From: an uncultured Bacilli bacterium
GTDB lineage: Bacteria; Bacillota_I; Bacilli_A; RF39; UBA660
Direction of reading: 5' to 3'
Length of the DNA: 56,508 nt
NCBI GenBank assembly: GCA_947589735.1
Contig: CANQCR010000011.1
Coordinates: 1 to 56,508, forward strand
The notes beneath the pieces are model-generated. The model did no database searches, was not told the origin of the DNA, and was given only the letters and a program-made list of their open reading frames with translations. Made by a program: the position numbers and the translations under genes. Positions 9,216 through 18,321 of the stretch are shown here, in pieces (the stretch's first letter is position 1; each line of letters starts with the position of its first letter).

Positions 9216-9363
9216 CGTAGTGAAAAAAAGGAAAGCGATGTGTCCACATCCACCTGATTGCTTAAGCAATAGGTTTAAAGCCATAAAATATATATTTGGT
9301 TTTAAAGTGGATACTCTGTATGCACTTTTTTCATGGTATAAGATGAATGGGGAGGTGTTTGTT
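9216..9363 (+). promoter_or_regulatory. Attenuator leader of the infC operon (L20-leader-like)
   Basis: About 148 transcribed bases precede IF-3. AGTGGATAC pairs with GTATGCACT (one central mismatch) to form a terminator hairpin ending in TTTTTT (9326-9331). The same left arm can instead pair with TGTCCAC near 9240, and the early GTGAAAAAAAG can pair with the T-rich stretch, so two exclusive folds exist. A short hairpin with GCTTAAGC lies inside. Firmicutes control this operon through L20 binding to such leaders; class membership is inferred from position and folding. Confidence 0.65.
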
Positions 9364-9894
9364 ATCGCAAACAAAGATAAGGGTTTGTTCATTAATGAGC
9401 AAATACGTGCTAAAGAGGTAATGGTTATTGGTCCTAAAGGAGAACAATTAGGAATTAAAACAACCCAAGACGCCCTTACTTTAGCTACTTATGCTGGCTT
9501 TGATCTTGTTCTTATTAATCCAAATGGTAATCCACCTGTTTGCAAAATTATGGATTACAATAAGTATAAATATGAGAATAAGAAAAGACAAAAGGAAAAC
9601 TTAAAGAAGCAAAGAGAGGCAAACCTTGAGATGAAAGAATATCGCTTGAGTGTTGCTATTGATGTTCATGATTTTGATACGCGTGTTAAACAAGCTGCGA
9701 AGTATTTAGAAAAAGGACATCGTGTTAAGGGATCAATTCGTTTTAGAGGTCGTGAGATGGCTCATACGGATTTAGGTAAGCAAGTTTTACTTCGCTTTGC
9801 CGATGCTTTAGAGGAATATGCGCTAGTTGATCAAAAGCCAACGTTAGATGGCCGTAATATGACCATGATACTTATACCAAAGAAAGACAAATAG
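9364..9894 (+). CDS. infC: Translation initiation factor IF-3
   Basis: Homology begins ANKDKGLFINEQIRAKEVMVIGP, and no ATG fits that position. GGGGAGGTG at 9350-9358 is followed by ATC at 9364, the kind of non-AUG start (AUU/AUC/AUA) by which infC is self-controlled in bacteria. This gives 176 residues, the normal length. The earlier GTG at 9220 belongs to the leader. Both IF-3 domains and the linker rich in Lys are present. IF-3 binds the 30S subunit and discriminates against wrong start codons. First gene of infC-rpmI-rplT. Confidence 0.92.
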   Translation: MANKDKGLFINEQIRAKEVMVIGPKGEQLGIKTTQDALTLATYAGFDLVLINPNGNPPVCKIMDYNKYKYENKKRQKENLKKQREANLEMKEYRLSVAIDVHDFDTRVKQAAKYLEKGHRVKGSIRFRGREMAHTDLGKQVLLRFADALEEYALVDQKPTLDGRNMTMILIPKKDK

Positions 9895-9904
9895 GAGGGA
9901 AATT

Positions 9905-10102
9905 ATGCCAAAAAATAAATTAAAAACACACAAGGGAACAAAGAAAGTTCTAAATGTTCGTGATAGTGGCTCTATTAAAATTGGTCACCCAGGAACAAGA
10001 CATAACACAGGAAAGAAAAATACGGCTTCAAATAGAAGTGGAAGAATGCAATCTCCATTATCTAAAGCTGATGCCAACAGAATGAAAAAAGTTATTATTT
10101 AG
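9905..10102 (+). CDS. rpmI: 50S ribosomal protein L35
   Basis: 65 residues, highly basic, of usual L35 length. It starts [20 protein letters not shown] and has the typical central [16 protein letters not shown]. It lies ten bases after infC with GGAGGG before the ATG. Part of the infC-rpmI-rplT operon controlled at the leader. Confidence 0.95.
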   Translation: MPKNKLKTHKGTKKVLNVRDSGSIKIGHPGTRHNTGKKNTASNRSGRMQSPLSKADANRMKKVII

Positions 10103-10122
10103 TTTTTAGAAGGAGGAATAAT

Positions 10123-10671
10123 ATGGCAAGAGTAAAAGGAAGTAACATTCATGCAGCAAGAAGAAAAAAGATTTTAAAAAGAGCTCGTGGATATTTTGGA
10201 AGTAAACATAAATTATATAAGACAGCTAAAGAACAAGTTATGCACTCTTTAAAATATGCATATCGTGATCGCCGTCAAACAAAAAGAAATATGAGAAAGT
10301 TATGGATAACTCGTATTAATGCTGCTTGTAGAATGAACGATATTAGTTATTCTAAGTTTATTGATGGTTTAAATAAAGCTGATATCGCTATCAATCGTAA
10401 GATGTTGAGCGCTATCGCTATTGAAGATCCAAAGGCTTTTACAGATTTAGTTAAGGTAGCTCAGGATGCTTTAAATGGCAAGGTTAACAAAGGACCTATT
10501 GAAGTTTCTGTTAAAGAGACGAAAGAAGAAAAAGCTCCAGCGAAAGCTAAAGAAGAAAGTGCTGATTTATCTAAATTAACTGTAGCTGAATTAAAAGCTA
10601 TGGCTAAAGAAAAAGGCGTTGAAAATTACACTACGATGAAAAAAGCTGAATTATTAGAAGCTTTAAAGTAA
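10123..10671 (+). CDS. rplT: 50S ribosomal protein L20 with a C-terminal SAP/Rho-N-like extension
   Basis: Residues 1-118 are a normal L20 ([40 protein letters not shown]). The protein then continues to 182 residues through a charged linker ([15 protein letters not shown]) into [20 protein letters not shown] and [10 protein letters not shown], which looks like the small helical SAP or Rho N-terminal nucleic-acid-binding motif. Typical L20 ends near residue 118. L20 is an early assembly protein on 23S rRNA and in Firmicutes represses its own operon through the leader RNA. The extension may add RNA contacts; that is inference. Confidence 0.95.
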   Translation: MARVKGSNIHAARRKKILKRARGYFGSKHKLYKTAKEQVMHSLKYAYRDRRQTKRNMRKLWITRINAACRMNDISYSKFIDGLNKADIAINRKMLSAIAIEDPKAFTDLVKVAQDALNGKVNKGPIEVSVKETKEEKAPAKAKEESADLSKLTVAELKAMAKEKGVENYTTMKKAELLEALK

Positions 10672-10696
10672 GAGATGCATAGCATTTCTTTTTTTT
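10671..10696 (+). terminator. rplT terminator
   Basis: Arms 10671-10678 and 10682-10689 form an 8-bp stem with a 3-base loop and one G-T pair, followed by seven T. Confidence 0.85.
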
Positions 10697-10704
10697 ATTC
10701 TATT

Positions 10705-10745
10705 TTAGCACTCTAACTTGACAAGTGCTAAAATACGTGTATAAT
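10705..10745 (+). promoter_or_regulatory. CIRCE operator overlapping the clpB promoter
   Basis: TTAGCACTC (10705-10713), nine bases, AAGTGCTAA (10723-10731) matches the HrcA operator CIRCE with one changed base in the right arm. TTGACA (10718-10723), 16 bases and TATAAT (10740-10745) form the promoter, whose -35 lies within the operator. HrcA should repress clpB until heat or unfolded proteins titrate GroEL. Confidence 0.9.
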
Positions 10746-10787
10746 GATAAATGATGAGTTATTATTCATCAGAAAGAGGGGGATATT

Positions 10788-12896
10788 ATGAATATGCAAA
10801 ATCCTTATGAAGAAAATTTAGAAAATGTTTTAGAGAAATATGGTCGAGATATCGTTGCTTCCGTTCGTAATGGTAAAACCGATCCCGTTATTGGTCGTGA
10901 TGAAGAGATTCGTAATGTAACACGTATTTTGTCACGAAAAAGTAAAAATAATCCCGTTTTAATTGGTGAACCCGGTGTCGGTAAAACGGCTATTGTGGAG
11001 GGATTAGCGCAACGTATTGTTAAAGGTGATGTTCCTAATAGTTTAAAAAATAAAACGATTTGGGAGCTAGATTTAGGTGCTTTAATAGCCGGTGCAAAAT
11101 ATCGTGGTGAGTTTGAAGATCGTCTTAAAGCTGTTTTAAAAGAAATTCAAGCATCTGATGGTGACATTATTATGTTTATCGATGAAATTCATATGATAGT
11201 TGGCGCTGGAGCTGAAGGCGCTATGGACGCTGGCAATCTGTTAAAGCCACTTTTAGCTCGTGGTGAGATTCATGTCATCGGTGCTACAACTTTAAATGAA
11301 TATCGTAAATATATTGAAAAAGATGGAGCCTTAGAGCGAAGATTTCAAAAGGTCAAGGTATCAGAACCCAATGTTTTAGATACCATTACGATTTTACGAG
11401 GTCTAAAATCAAGGTTTGAGGTTTTTCACAGTGTTAGTATCAAAGATAAGGCCTTAGTAGCTGCGGCAACTTTATCAGATCGTTATATAACGGATCGTTA
11501 CTTACCTGATAAAGCGATTGATCTTGTTGATGAAGCGTGTGCGACGATCAAGGTTCAAATGGATTCGGTTCCAACGGAATTAGATACTTTAACACGTAAT
11601 ATTATGCGCTTGGAAATTGAACTTCAAGCATTGAAAAAAGAAAAAGATGATTTTTCTAAAAAACGAGTTGAAGAGATAAAAGAAAAACTAACTGGCCTAA
11701 AAGCCAAAGAAAAAGATTTACGTGATAAATGGAATGAAGAAAAGAACATTTTAGCTAAAATTAATAGTAAAAAGGAAGAAATTGAAAAGAAAACTTTTGA
11801 ATTAGAACAAGCTGAAAACAATTATGATCTTGAAGTGGCCGCTCGCTTGCGCCATGGGGTTATACCTAATCTACAAAAAGAACTTGATGAATTAAAAAGT
11901 AGTAGTAAGTCAAGTATATTAAGCGATGAAGTGACAGAGGAAGATATTGCGGCCATTATCTCACGTTGGACGAATATTCCAATTACAAAGTTAGTTAGTG
12001 GTGAGAAAGAAAAGCTCCTTCATCTTGAGGATAACCTATCTAAAAGGGTTAAAGGCCAAGATACGGCCTTAAAGCTTGTTAGTGAATCTATCATTAGAGC
12101 CCGTTCGGGTATTAAAAATCCTAATCGTCCGATTGGTTCATTTATCTTTTTAGGTCCAACTGGTGTCGGTAAAACGGAAGTTGCCAGAACGCTTGCCTAT
12201 GAATTATTTGATGATGAACGTCATATGATTAGAATTGATATGAGTGAATATATGGAAGCTCATAGTGTATCAAGACTTGTAGGTGCGCCTCCTGGATATG
12301 TTGGTTACGATGAAGGTGGTCAATTAACCGAGGCGGTTCGTAGAAATCCTTATAGTATTGTTTTATTTGATGAAATTGAAAAAGCTCACAAAGATGTCTT
12401 TAATATTTTACTTCAGATACTAGATGATGGTCGTATTACAGACTCGCAAGGAAGAACAGTCGATTTTAAAAATACAATTATCATTATGACATCTAACTTA
12501 GGTAGCGAATATATCTTAAATAAAGATAAAAATAGTGACGAATTAGTTATGAAAGAACTACATCGCACCTTTAGACCAGAGTTTATCAACCGGATTGATG
12601 AGATTATTATCTTTAATTCCTTAACTAAAGATGTTGTATATCAAATTTTAGATAACATTATAAAGGAAATTGAAGAACGCTTAGTAGATAAGAAACTTAA
12701 ACTTAATTTGTCACAAGAAGCTAAAGATTTTATCATTAATGAATCGTTTGATCCAGACTTTGGTGCTCGTCCTATTAAAAGATATGTATCAAGAAATCTA
12801 GAGACGATGCTTGCTAAAGCCATTATCAATGATGAAATTAAGTTCAATTCAACAATAAATATTGATGTTTATAATAATGAATTAGTCATTAAATAG
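10788..12896 (+). CDS. clpB: ClpB disaggregase lacking the N-terminal domain
   Basis: 702 residues with two AAA+ modules. NBD1 has Walker A GEPGVGKT near 61 and a DEIH Walker B. A long coiled-coil middle domain (about 275-400) begins [20 protein letters not shown], the ClpB pattern. NBD2 has Walker A GPTGVGKT near 456. There is no IGF/LGF ClpP-docking loop visible, which fits ClpB rather than ClpC. The N-domain of about 150 residues is missing, as in short ClpB forms and in Mycoplasma. With DnaK it dissolves protein aggregates. GAGGGGG precedes the ATG. Confidence 0.92.
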   Translation: MNMQNPYEENLENVLEKYGRDIVASVRNGKTDPVIGRDEEIRNVTRILSRKSKNNPVLIGEPGVGKTAIVEGLAQRIVKGDVPNSLKNKTIWELDLGALIAGAKYRGEFEDRLKAVLKEIQASDGDIIMFIDEIHMIVGAGAEGAMDAGNLLKPLLARGEIHVIGATTLNEYRKYIEKDGALERRFQKVKVSEPNVLDTITILRGLKSRFEVFHSVSIKDKALVAAATLSDRYITDRYLPDKAIDLVDEACATIKVQMDSVPTELDTLTRNIMRLEIELQALKKEKDDFSKKRVEEIKEKLTGLKAKEKDLRDKWNEEKNILAKINSKKEEIEKKTFELEQAENNYDLEVAARLRHGVIPNLQKELDELKSSSKSSILSDEVTEEDIAAIISRWTNIPITKLVSGEKEKLLHLEDNLSKRVKGQDTALKLVSESIIRARSGIKNPNRPIGSFIFLGPTGVGKTEVARTLAYELFDDERHMIRIDMSEYMEAHSVSRLVGAPPGYVGYDEGGQLTEAVRRNPYSIVLFDEIEKAHKDVFNILLQILDDGRITDSQGRTVDFKNTIIIMTSNLGSEYILNKDKNSDELVMKELHRTFRPEFINRIDEIIIFNSLTKDVVYQILDNIIKEIEERLVDKKLKLNLSQEAKDFIINESFDPDFGARPIKRYVSRNLETMLAKAIINDEIKFNSTINIDVYNNELVIK

Positions 12897-12933
12897 AAAA
12901 TGTATCCAACATTTTCTATTTTTTTGCTATAAT
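12893..12933 (+). terminator. clpB terminator running into the next promoter
   Basis: A perfect 10-bp stem (12893-12902 with 12910-12919), then six T (12920-12925). Two bases later TATAAT (12928-12933) begins; the last T and following GC make it a TGC-extended -10 for the TIM44-like array. Confidence 0.85.
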
Positions 12934-12959
12934 AGATATAGTAAATAGGAGAGTATACT

Positions 12960-13973
12960 ATGCGTAGTAAAAATGTTTTATTAATAACATTGTCTATTAT
13001 ATTTTTAGGTGTCTTAGCCTACAATTATGTAACTGATTATTCATCATTAACAACTGATTCAGGATTTGATTCTAGTTATGATAGTGGATCTAGTGGTGGT
13101 TCATTTGGAGGATCAGATAGTGGTTATAGTAGTTCAAGTGGTAGTTATCATAGTCATAGAAATACCATTAGTAGGAGTGATTCGGTTGAAAACTATACCC
13201 CTAATGAAATGCGTCTTTTTATGTTGATATTTATGATTCTTATTTTTCCAGCAACATATCTTTATATTTTGTTAATGAAAAAGCCATGGAAAGATAAGAA
13301 AAAATATATGCTTAAATCTCTACCTTTTCTAATTATATGGTCATTTTGGGGATTTTTAATTCCTAATCCTTTATCACCATCTCTTGCTATATTATCATCG
13401 ATTATCTTTTTAATTGTTATTGCCGCTAAACGTAACCCTAAAAATCTTCCTAGTGCAAATAAGCAACAATATCCGGCTTTGAGCGCTGAAGAGAAATTGT
13501 TGGTTGATGAGTGCTATCAGGTCTTTTTAGATGTTCAAGTCGCTTGGATGGAGTTTGATTATGATAAAATGCGGGAACTTGTAACGGATGAATTATTTAA
13601 TCAATATCAAAACCAATTAAAACAATTGGAACTTAAAGGTGAAAAAAATATTATGAGCGATTTTGCTTATTTAGGAGCTAAAATTGTCCGTAATGTTATA
13701 GAAAATGGTAAGCGTGTTTTGGAGCTTGTTATGAGCGTTGAGTTTTACGATTATATTATCGATAAAGATAAAAAAGTTGTCAGGGGAAGAGATAACTCTA
13801 AAATTACGATGACTTATGAATTAACTTATATCGCTGATGAAAAGGCTAGTAATATTTGCCCAAATTGTGCGGCTAAACTAGAAGATGGTATGACGAAATG
13901 CCCATATTGTAAGTCAACGATTCATAGTACTAGAAGTACTTTGAAGTTAGCAAGTAAAAAAGCAATAAACTAA
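12960..13973 (+). CDS. TIM44-like/zinc-ribbon membrane protein, copy 1
   Basis: 337 residues: N-terminal membrane helix (6-24), the conserved outside motif TDYSSLTTDSGFD, a Ser/Gly-rich linker, three more helices (about 88-160), a TIM44-like alpha/beta domain (about 185-290) and a C-terminal zinc ribbon (CPNC...CPYC) with a basic tail. By the positive-inside rule the TIM44-like domain and ribbon lie in the cytoplasm. TIM44-like domains in bacteria are of unknown role. First of six tandem genes. The domain assignment is from the pattern DECYqvF.DVQvAWMeFDYd and overall layout. Confidence 0.75.
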   Translation: MRSKNVLLITLSIIFLGVLAYNYVTDYSSLTTDSGFDSSYDSGSSGGSFGGSDSGYSSSSGSYHSHRNTISRSDSVENYTPNEMRLFMLIFMILIFPATYLYILLMKKPWKDKKKYMLKSLPFLIIWSFWGFLIPNPLSPSLAILSSIIFLIVIAAKRNPKNLPSANKQQYPALSAEEKLLVDECYQVFLDVQVAWMEFDYDKMRELVTDELFNQYQNQLKQLELKGEKNIMSDFAYLGAKIVRNVIENGKRVLELVMSVEFYDYIIDKDKKVVRGRDNSKITMTYELTYIADEKASNICPNCAAKLEDGMTKCPYCKSTIHSTRSTLKLASKKAIN

Positions 13974-14032
13974 TATATGGTATATTAGAATGTAAGAAGA
14001 ATATATGATATTATTCGAAAGGAAATATATTT

Positions 14033-15022
14033 ATGAAAAAAGGTGTGTTGTTAAGTATTTTATCTGTTATTTTTCTATGTGTATTATGTTATAACTATGT
14101 AATAGACTATTCATCATTAACAACTGATTCTGGTTTTGATACAAATTATAGTAGTGGATCTAGCGGTGGATATAATGATTGGTCACCCAGTAGAGATACG
14201 AGTACTGATCGTCGTAGTAATAAAAATAAAGATGACCACAAAAGTTATACATATACACCGTCGGCAATGCGCCAGGAGATGGTTTTTTATACCATTGGCA
14301 TTTTCTTTATAATAGATTTATATATCTTATTTTTAAAAACATCTTGGACGAATAAAAGTAAATATTTACTTAGAACATTACCTTTTGTAGTGATATGGTT
14401 GTTTAGTGGTTTAATTATAACTAACCCTCTCTCACCACTTATTGCTTTTATAGCATCTATGATCGGTTTGTTTATATATGCTTTTAAAAATCAAAATAAA
14501 AAAATAGTATCAAAACCGAAACATAAACTAAGTGCGAAAGATAAATCCTTAGTTGATGAATGCTATAAAGTTTTCTGTGATGTCCAAGTGGCTTGGATGG
14601 AGTTTGATTATGATAAAATGCGAGAACTAGTAACGGATGAATTATTTAATCAATATAAAAATCAATTAAAGCAACTAGAAATAAAAGGCGAAAAAAATAT
14701 AATGAAAGGCTTTAAATATTTAGATGCTAGTATTGTTCGCAATGTTAATGAAAATGGTAAGCGCATTGTTAATATTATCATGACGGTGGCGTTTTATGAC
14801 TATATTGCCAATCAGGATGGTAAAGTTGTTAGAGGTCAAAAATATCATAAAGTTAAAATGACCTATAAATTAACTTATATAGCTGATGAAAAGGCTATTA
14901 CTATTTGCCCAAATTGTGCGGCTAAATTAGAAGATGGTATGACGAAATGCCCATATTGTAAGTCAACGATTCATAGTACACGAAAAAACCTTAAATTATC
15001 AAGTAAACATGCTATTAATTAA
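14033..15022 (+). CDS. TIM44-like/zinc-ribbon membrane protein, copy 2
   Basis: 329 residues, same architecture as the preceding gene: N-terminal helix, DYSSLTTDSGFDTNYSSGSS, polar linker, two to three helices, TIM44-like domain with DVQVAWMEFDYDKMRELVTD, zinc ribbon CPNCAAKLEDGMTKCPYC. Ribbon and mid-domain are almost identical to copy 1 while the linker and membrane segments differ strongly. Starts 59 bases after copy 1 with GAAAGGA upstream of the ATG. A weak promoter may lie in the gap (TATGATATTATT), so separate expression is possible. Confidence 0.72.
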   Translation: MKKGVLLSILSVIFLCVLCYNYVIDYSSLTTDSGFDTNYSSGSSGGYNDWSPSRDTSTDRRSNKNKDDHKSYTYTPSAMRQEMVFYTIGIFFIIDLYILFLKTSWTNKSKYLLRTLPFVVIWLFSGLIITNPLSPLIAFIASMIGLFIYAFKNQNKKIVSKPKHKLSAKDKSLVDECYKVFCDVQVAWMEFDYDKMRELVTDELFNQYKNQLKQLEIKGEKNIMKGFKYLDASIVRNVNENGKRIVNIIMTVAFYDYIANQDGKVVRGQKYHKVKMTYKLTYIADEKAITICPNCAAKLEDGMTKCPYCKSTIHSTRKNLKLSSKHAIN

Positions 15023-15039
15023 TAGACGGGAGGAATTAT

Positions 15040-15801
15040 ATGAAACAGACTTCAGATCCTGTAAAAAGCACTCAAATGGTTTTAAGTTTATTTGGAGCCC
15101 TTTTAGTTGTTTGCGGTATTTTCCCGTTTGTTGCCATATTAGTTTTTGCTTTCTACTTCATTTTTTTAGGATTTTTCTTTGCTGATGGTGATACTATACC
15201 AGAAATATTTATGATGGTTCCTTTTGCAATTATAGGTTTAATCTATTTATTTGTTATTTATAAATATATCAAAATCATAAAAAAACATAATAGTAGTTCT
15301 TTAGATGAGGCCTATTTGGATGAAAAGGATATTATTAATAGGTGTTTTGATGTCTTAGTATTATGTCAGAAGGCGTGGATTAATAATGATAATGCTAAAT
15401 TAAAAGAACTGGTTAACAAAGATGTGTTTAATGATTATCAAACCAAGACTGATGAAGAAAAAAATGAAGGTGTAGAACATTATTTTAAATTAAAAGATGC
15501 TAAAATTCTTAGTCGTGAGGGTAAAAAAGAAGATGCCTACGAAACTATAAAAATGCGAATGGAAGTTATAGAGTATTTTGAAGATTATGTTGTTAATAGT
15601 AATTCCGAAGTTAGTAAAGCTACAGCTATTCGTATGAAAAAATATAATTTAGAGTTTATGATTTATCATAATGATACTATTAATTGTCCAAATTGTGCGG
15701 CGCCTATTCCTAAAGGGGCGACGGTGTGTGAGTATTGTAAATCACCTGTTGAAATTATGGCCGGAAAAATTGTTATGATTAAAAAAGAAATGATTAAATA
15801 G
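15040..15801 (+). CDS. TIM44-like/zinc-ribbon membrane protein, copy 3 (short form)
   Basis: 253 residues. It lacks the N-terminal helix with the DYSSLTTDSGFD motif; instead two adjacent hydrophobic hairpins (about 12-50 and 56-78) precede a divergent TIM44-like region (CFDVLVLCQKAWINNDNAKLKELVNKDVFNDYQ) and a zinc ribbon CPNCAAPIPKGATVCEYC. Lies 17 bases after copy 2 with GGGAGGA as ribosome site, so it is co-transcribed. Same family, earlier diverged. Confidence 0.7.
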   Translation: MKQTSDPVKSTQMVLSLFGALLVVCGIFPFVAILVFAFYFIFLGFFFADGDTIPEIFMMVPFAIIGLIYLFVIYKYIKIIKKHNSSSLDEAYLDEKDIINRCFDVLVLCQKAWINNDNAKLKELVNKDVFNDYQTKTDEEKNEGVEHYFKLKDAKILSREGKKEDAYETIKMRMEVIEYFEDYVVNSNSEVSKATAIRMKKYNLEFMIYHNDTINCPNCAAPIPKGATVCEYCKSPVEIMAGKIVMIKKEMIK

Positions 15802-15811
15802 GAGCGATTTT

Positions 15812-16351
15812 ATGTTAGATGAATTAAAAAAGTTAGAACCCGATTTTAATGAAAGTGTTTTTATCTCTAAAGTTAATAATATTTTTGTAGCGATGTTAAA
15901 TAGTATTATGTTTCAAGATGCTAGTATGTCAGTTACTTCTTTAGGTTCTGAGTTAAAAGAAGAAATAGCTAGAAGAATTGATGCTTTAAAGAGTAAGAAT
16001 GTTATTCAAATGTATGGTGAGATGAATGTTCATGATACAAAAATTATTGATGTTCAAATATTGGATGATAAATACGTTATTAAAGTTCAAATTATGTCTC
16101 GCTATCTTGATTATTTAATGGATATGGTAAGTAAAAAGAAAATTAGTGGCGATGATTATACGCGTGTTGAACGAGCCAATTATCTTCTTTTTGAAGAAAA
16201 ACGCAATCATAAAAAGTTAGGTAATGTTACGGAATGCCCTTTTTGTGGCGCTAATATCGATTATAATTACAAAGGTATATGTGAGTACTGTAAAAAAGAA
16301 CTTCCTAAAGAAGATTATGATTGGATTTTAACACATTGGGAGGAAGTGTAA
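15812..16351 (+). CDS. Soluble TIM44-like/zinc-ribbon protein, copy 4
   Basis: 179 residues, no membrane segment. The core (LEPDFNESVFISKVNNIFVAML ... KVQIMSRYLDYLMD) resembles the TIM44-like domain of its neighbours without the membrane part. The C-terminus is a zinc ribbon CPFCGANIDYNYKGICEYC followed by KKELPKEDYDWILTHW. The ribbon and final Trp-containing tail are typical of TIM44-like proteins of Firmicutes. Ten bases separate it from copy 3. It may act with the membrane-bound paralogues; that is inference. Confidence 0.7.
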   Translation: MLDELKKLEPDFNESVFISKVNNIFVAMLNSIMFQDASMSVTSLGSELKEEIARRIDALKSKNVIQMYGEMNVHDTKIIDVQILDDKYVIKVQIMSRYLDYLMDMVSKKKISGDDYTRVERANYLLFEEKRNHKKLGNVTECPFCGANIDYNYKGICEYCKKELPKEDYDWILTHWEEV

Positions 16352-16353
16352 GA

Positions 16354-17316
16354 TTGAATAAAAAAGGGTTATTACTAATTGGCTTAGCCATTATTTTCTT
16401 AGGGGTTTTGTGCTACAGTTGTGCCACTGATTATTCATCACTGACAACTGATTCTGGCTTTGATACAGGTTATAGTGGTGGATCAAGCGGCGGTGGTAGC
16501 TATAGTAGTTCTGGTGGTAGTGGCGGCGGGTCAATATCTATAGAAGGGTTCATTTACATTTTTGGAATGATGATTATCCTTGCTTTAGTTACAGACCGGG
16601 TTGGTAAAAGCGTCAAATATCATAAATATAAAAATATGGTAGAGTTAACCATGATTTGCCTTATCATAGGTTTACCTATGATAACCGTAAACATTATCCC
16701 TATTCTTGTTGTCTTTATCGTCCTTGCCTTTTTATTTCGCTATTTTGAAGGGATGTCAAAAAAAGTCAATACTCGTCTTCGTAATGAATGCTATGCTAAA
16801 TTAACGCCTGATGAAAAAGCATTATTGGATGAATGTTATAAGATATTTTGTGATGTCCAAATCGCTTGGATGGATTTTGATTATGATAAGATGCGGGAGC
16901 TTGTCACGGATGAGTTATTTAATCAATATCAAAATCAGTTAAAACAATTAGAACTTAAAGGCGAAAAAAACATAATGGAGGATTTTGAATTAATTGAAGC
17001 TGAAATATCTCCTAGCAAAATAGAAGCCGGTCATGAAGAGATTGATGTCAAAATGACGGTGACGTTTTATGATTATATCGCTAATAACAAAAACCGCATC
17101 GTCAGGGGTAATGGAAATGTCAAAGTTAGGATGATATATGCATTAACTTTTATTAGAGATACCAAAGCTATTCATAATTGTCCAAATTGTAACGCTGAAC
17201 TTAAAGAAGGCCAAAGTGTATGTGAGTATTGTCATGCCCATATTCAGTCCGTTACAAGCAAGTTAAAATTGGCTAAGAAAAAAGCTCTAGGCTTAAATGA
17301 TGAGAAAGAGAGTTAG
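16354..17316 (+). CDS. TIM44-like/zinc-ribbon membrane protein, copy 5
   Basis: The best start is TTG at 16354, with GGGAGGAAG ending seven bases before it and the paralogue-like sequence NKKGLLLIGLAIIFLGVL beginning there; 320 residues. It repeats the layout of copy 1: helix, TDYSSLTTDSGFDTGY, a Gly/Ser linker, two helices, TIM44-like domain (DVQIAWMDFDYDKMRELVTD) and zinc ribbon CPNCNAELKEGQSVCEYC. Two bases after copy 4. The ribbon pairs with copy 6 rather than with copies 1 and 2. Confidence 0.73.
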   Translation: MNKKGLLLIGLAIIFLGVLCYSCATDYSSLTTDSGFDTGYSGGSSGGGSYSSSGGSGGGSISIEGFIYIFGMMIILALVTDRVGKSVKYHKYKNMVELTMICLIIGLPMITVNIIPILVVFIVLAFLFRYFEGMSKKVNTRLRNECYAKLTPDEKALLDECYKIFCDVQIAWMDFDYDKMRELVTDELFNQYQNQLKQLELKGEKNIMEDFELIEAEISPSKIEAGHEEIDVKMTVTFYDYIANNKNRIVRGNGNVKVRMIYALTFIRDTKAIHNCPNCNAELKEGQSVCEYCHAHIQSVTSKLKLAKKKALGLNDEKES

Positions 17317-17318
17317 TT

Positions 17319-18263
17319 ATGAAAAAGGGGACTTTATTAATTACGTTATCTATTATATTTTTAGGTGTCTTAGCCTATAATTATGTAACCGATTATTCAT
17401 CATTAACAACTGATTCCGGGTTTGATTCTAGTTATGATGGTGGCTCTAGCTTTGATAGTGACTCTTTTGATTTTGATTACGACTATGATAGTGGTTATAG
17501 TTCATCATCGAGCGGTAGTTCATCTGGATCATCTTTAATATCAGTTATTATTGTTATTGCTACGGTTATTACCATTATTAATCTTATTACTAGTATGAAA
17601 CATTCTATTGGTAGGGGTACAGGTAATAAACGTCTTATCATATCTTCTGGATTTTTCTTGATTATAGGCTTTTTAATTATTGGACCATATTTGACCATTT
17701 TAATTTTTCTTTTCGGTCTACCATTTATATTGTCGAAAAAGCCATCAAATACTATGCCTACGGATTTAGGTGAAGATAGCGAAATTGTTAAGGAATGTTA
17801 CCAGGTCTTTTGTGATGTTCAAACGGCTTGGATGAATTTTGATTATGATAAAATGCGCGATCTTGTAACGGATGAGTTATTTAATCAATATCAAAATCAG
17901 TTAAAGCAACTAGAACTTAAAGGCGAAAAAAATATTATGGAAGAATTTGAGTATGTTGGTGCTCGAGTTTTAAGCCATAATACGGAAAATGAAGTAGAAA
18001 AAATAGAGATGGAAATGTCTGTTGCTTTCTACGATTATATTGTTGATGATAAAAACAAAATTGTTCGTGGTAATAAGAGTAGAAAACTTATCATGACATA
18101 TAATTTAACATATTTAAGAAGTGTTAAACAATTAACCAATTGTCCAAATTGTAATGCTGAATTAAGTGAGGGACAAACTGTTTGTGAATATTGTCATACG
18201 CATATTCAGTCAGTTACAAGCAAATTGAAACTAGCTAGTAAAAAGGCTTTACGGCAACAATAA
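17319..18263 (+). CDS. TIM44-like/zinc-ribbon membrane protein, copy 6
   Basis: 314 residues, last of the array. The N-terminus (TLSIIFLGVLAYNYVTDYSS) is nearly that of copy 1, while the zinc ribbon (CPNCNAELSEGQTVCEYCHTHIQSVTSKLKLA) matches copy 5, so the gene looks like a mosaic. The linker is rich in Asp and Ser (SFDSDSFDFDYDYDSGYSS). Two to three central helices precede the TIM44-like domain with DVQTAWMNFDYDKMRDLVTD. Starts two bases after copy 5. Confidence 0.74.
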   Translation: MKKGTLLITLSIIFLGVLAYNYVTDYSSLTTDSGFDSSYDGGSSFDSDSFDFDYDYDSGYSSSSSGSSSGSSLISVIIVIATVITIINLITSMKHSIGRGTGNKRLIISSGFFLIIGFLIIGPYLTILIFLFGLPFILSKKPSNTMPTDLGEDSEIVKECYQVFCDVQTAWMNFDYDKMRDLVTDELFNQYQNQLKQLELKGEKNIMEEFEYVGARVLSHNTENEVEKIEMEMSVAFYDYIVDDKNKIVRGNKSRKLIMTYNLTYLRSVKQLTNCPNCNAELSEGQTVCEYCHTHIQSVTSKLKLASKKALRQQ

Positions 18264-18321
18264 AACGGCTTGTAACAAAAGTCTTTTTGTGATAAAATTC
18301 TAGAGTAAGGAAAGTGATAGT

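Noticed and set aside
9220-9363. N-terminal extension of IF-3 from GTG 9220
   Set aside because: The stretch starts within the leader, has no ribosome site and no IF-3 homology; the ATC at 9364 with GGGGAGGTG fits better.
12960-17380. Lipoprotein signal (Cys after the first helix) in the TIM44-like array
   Set aside because: Copy 5 has a Cys near the helix end but copies 1 and 6 do not, and the basic N-terminus with later helices fits a membrane anchor better.
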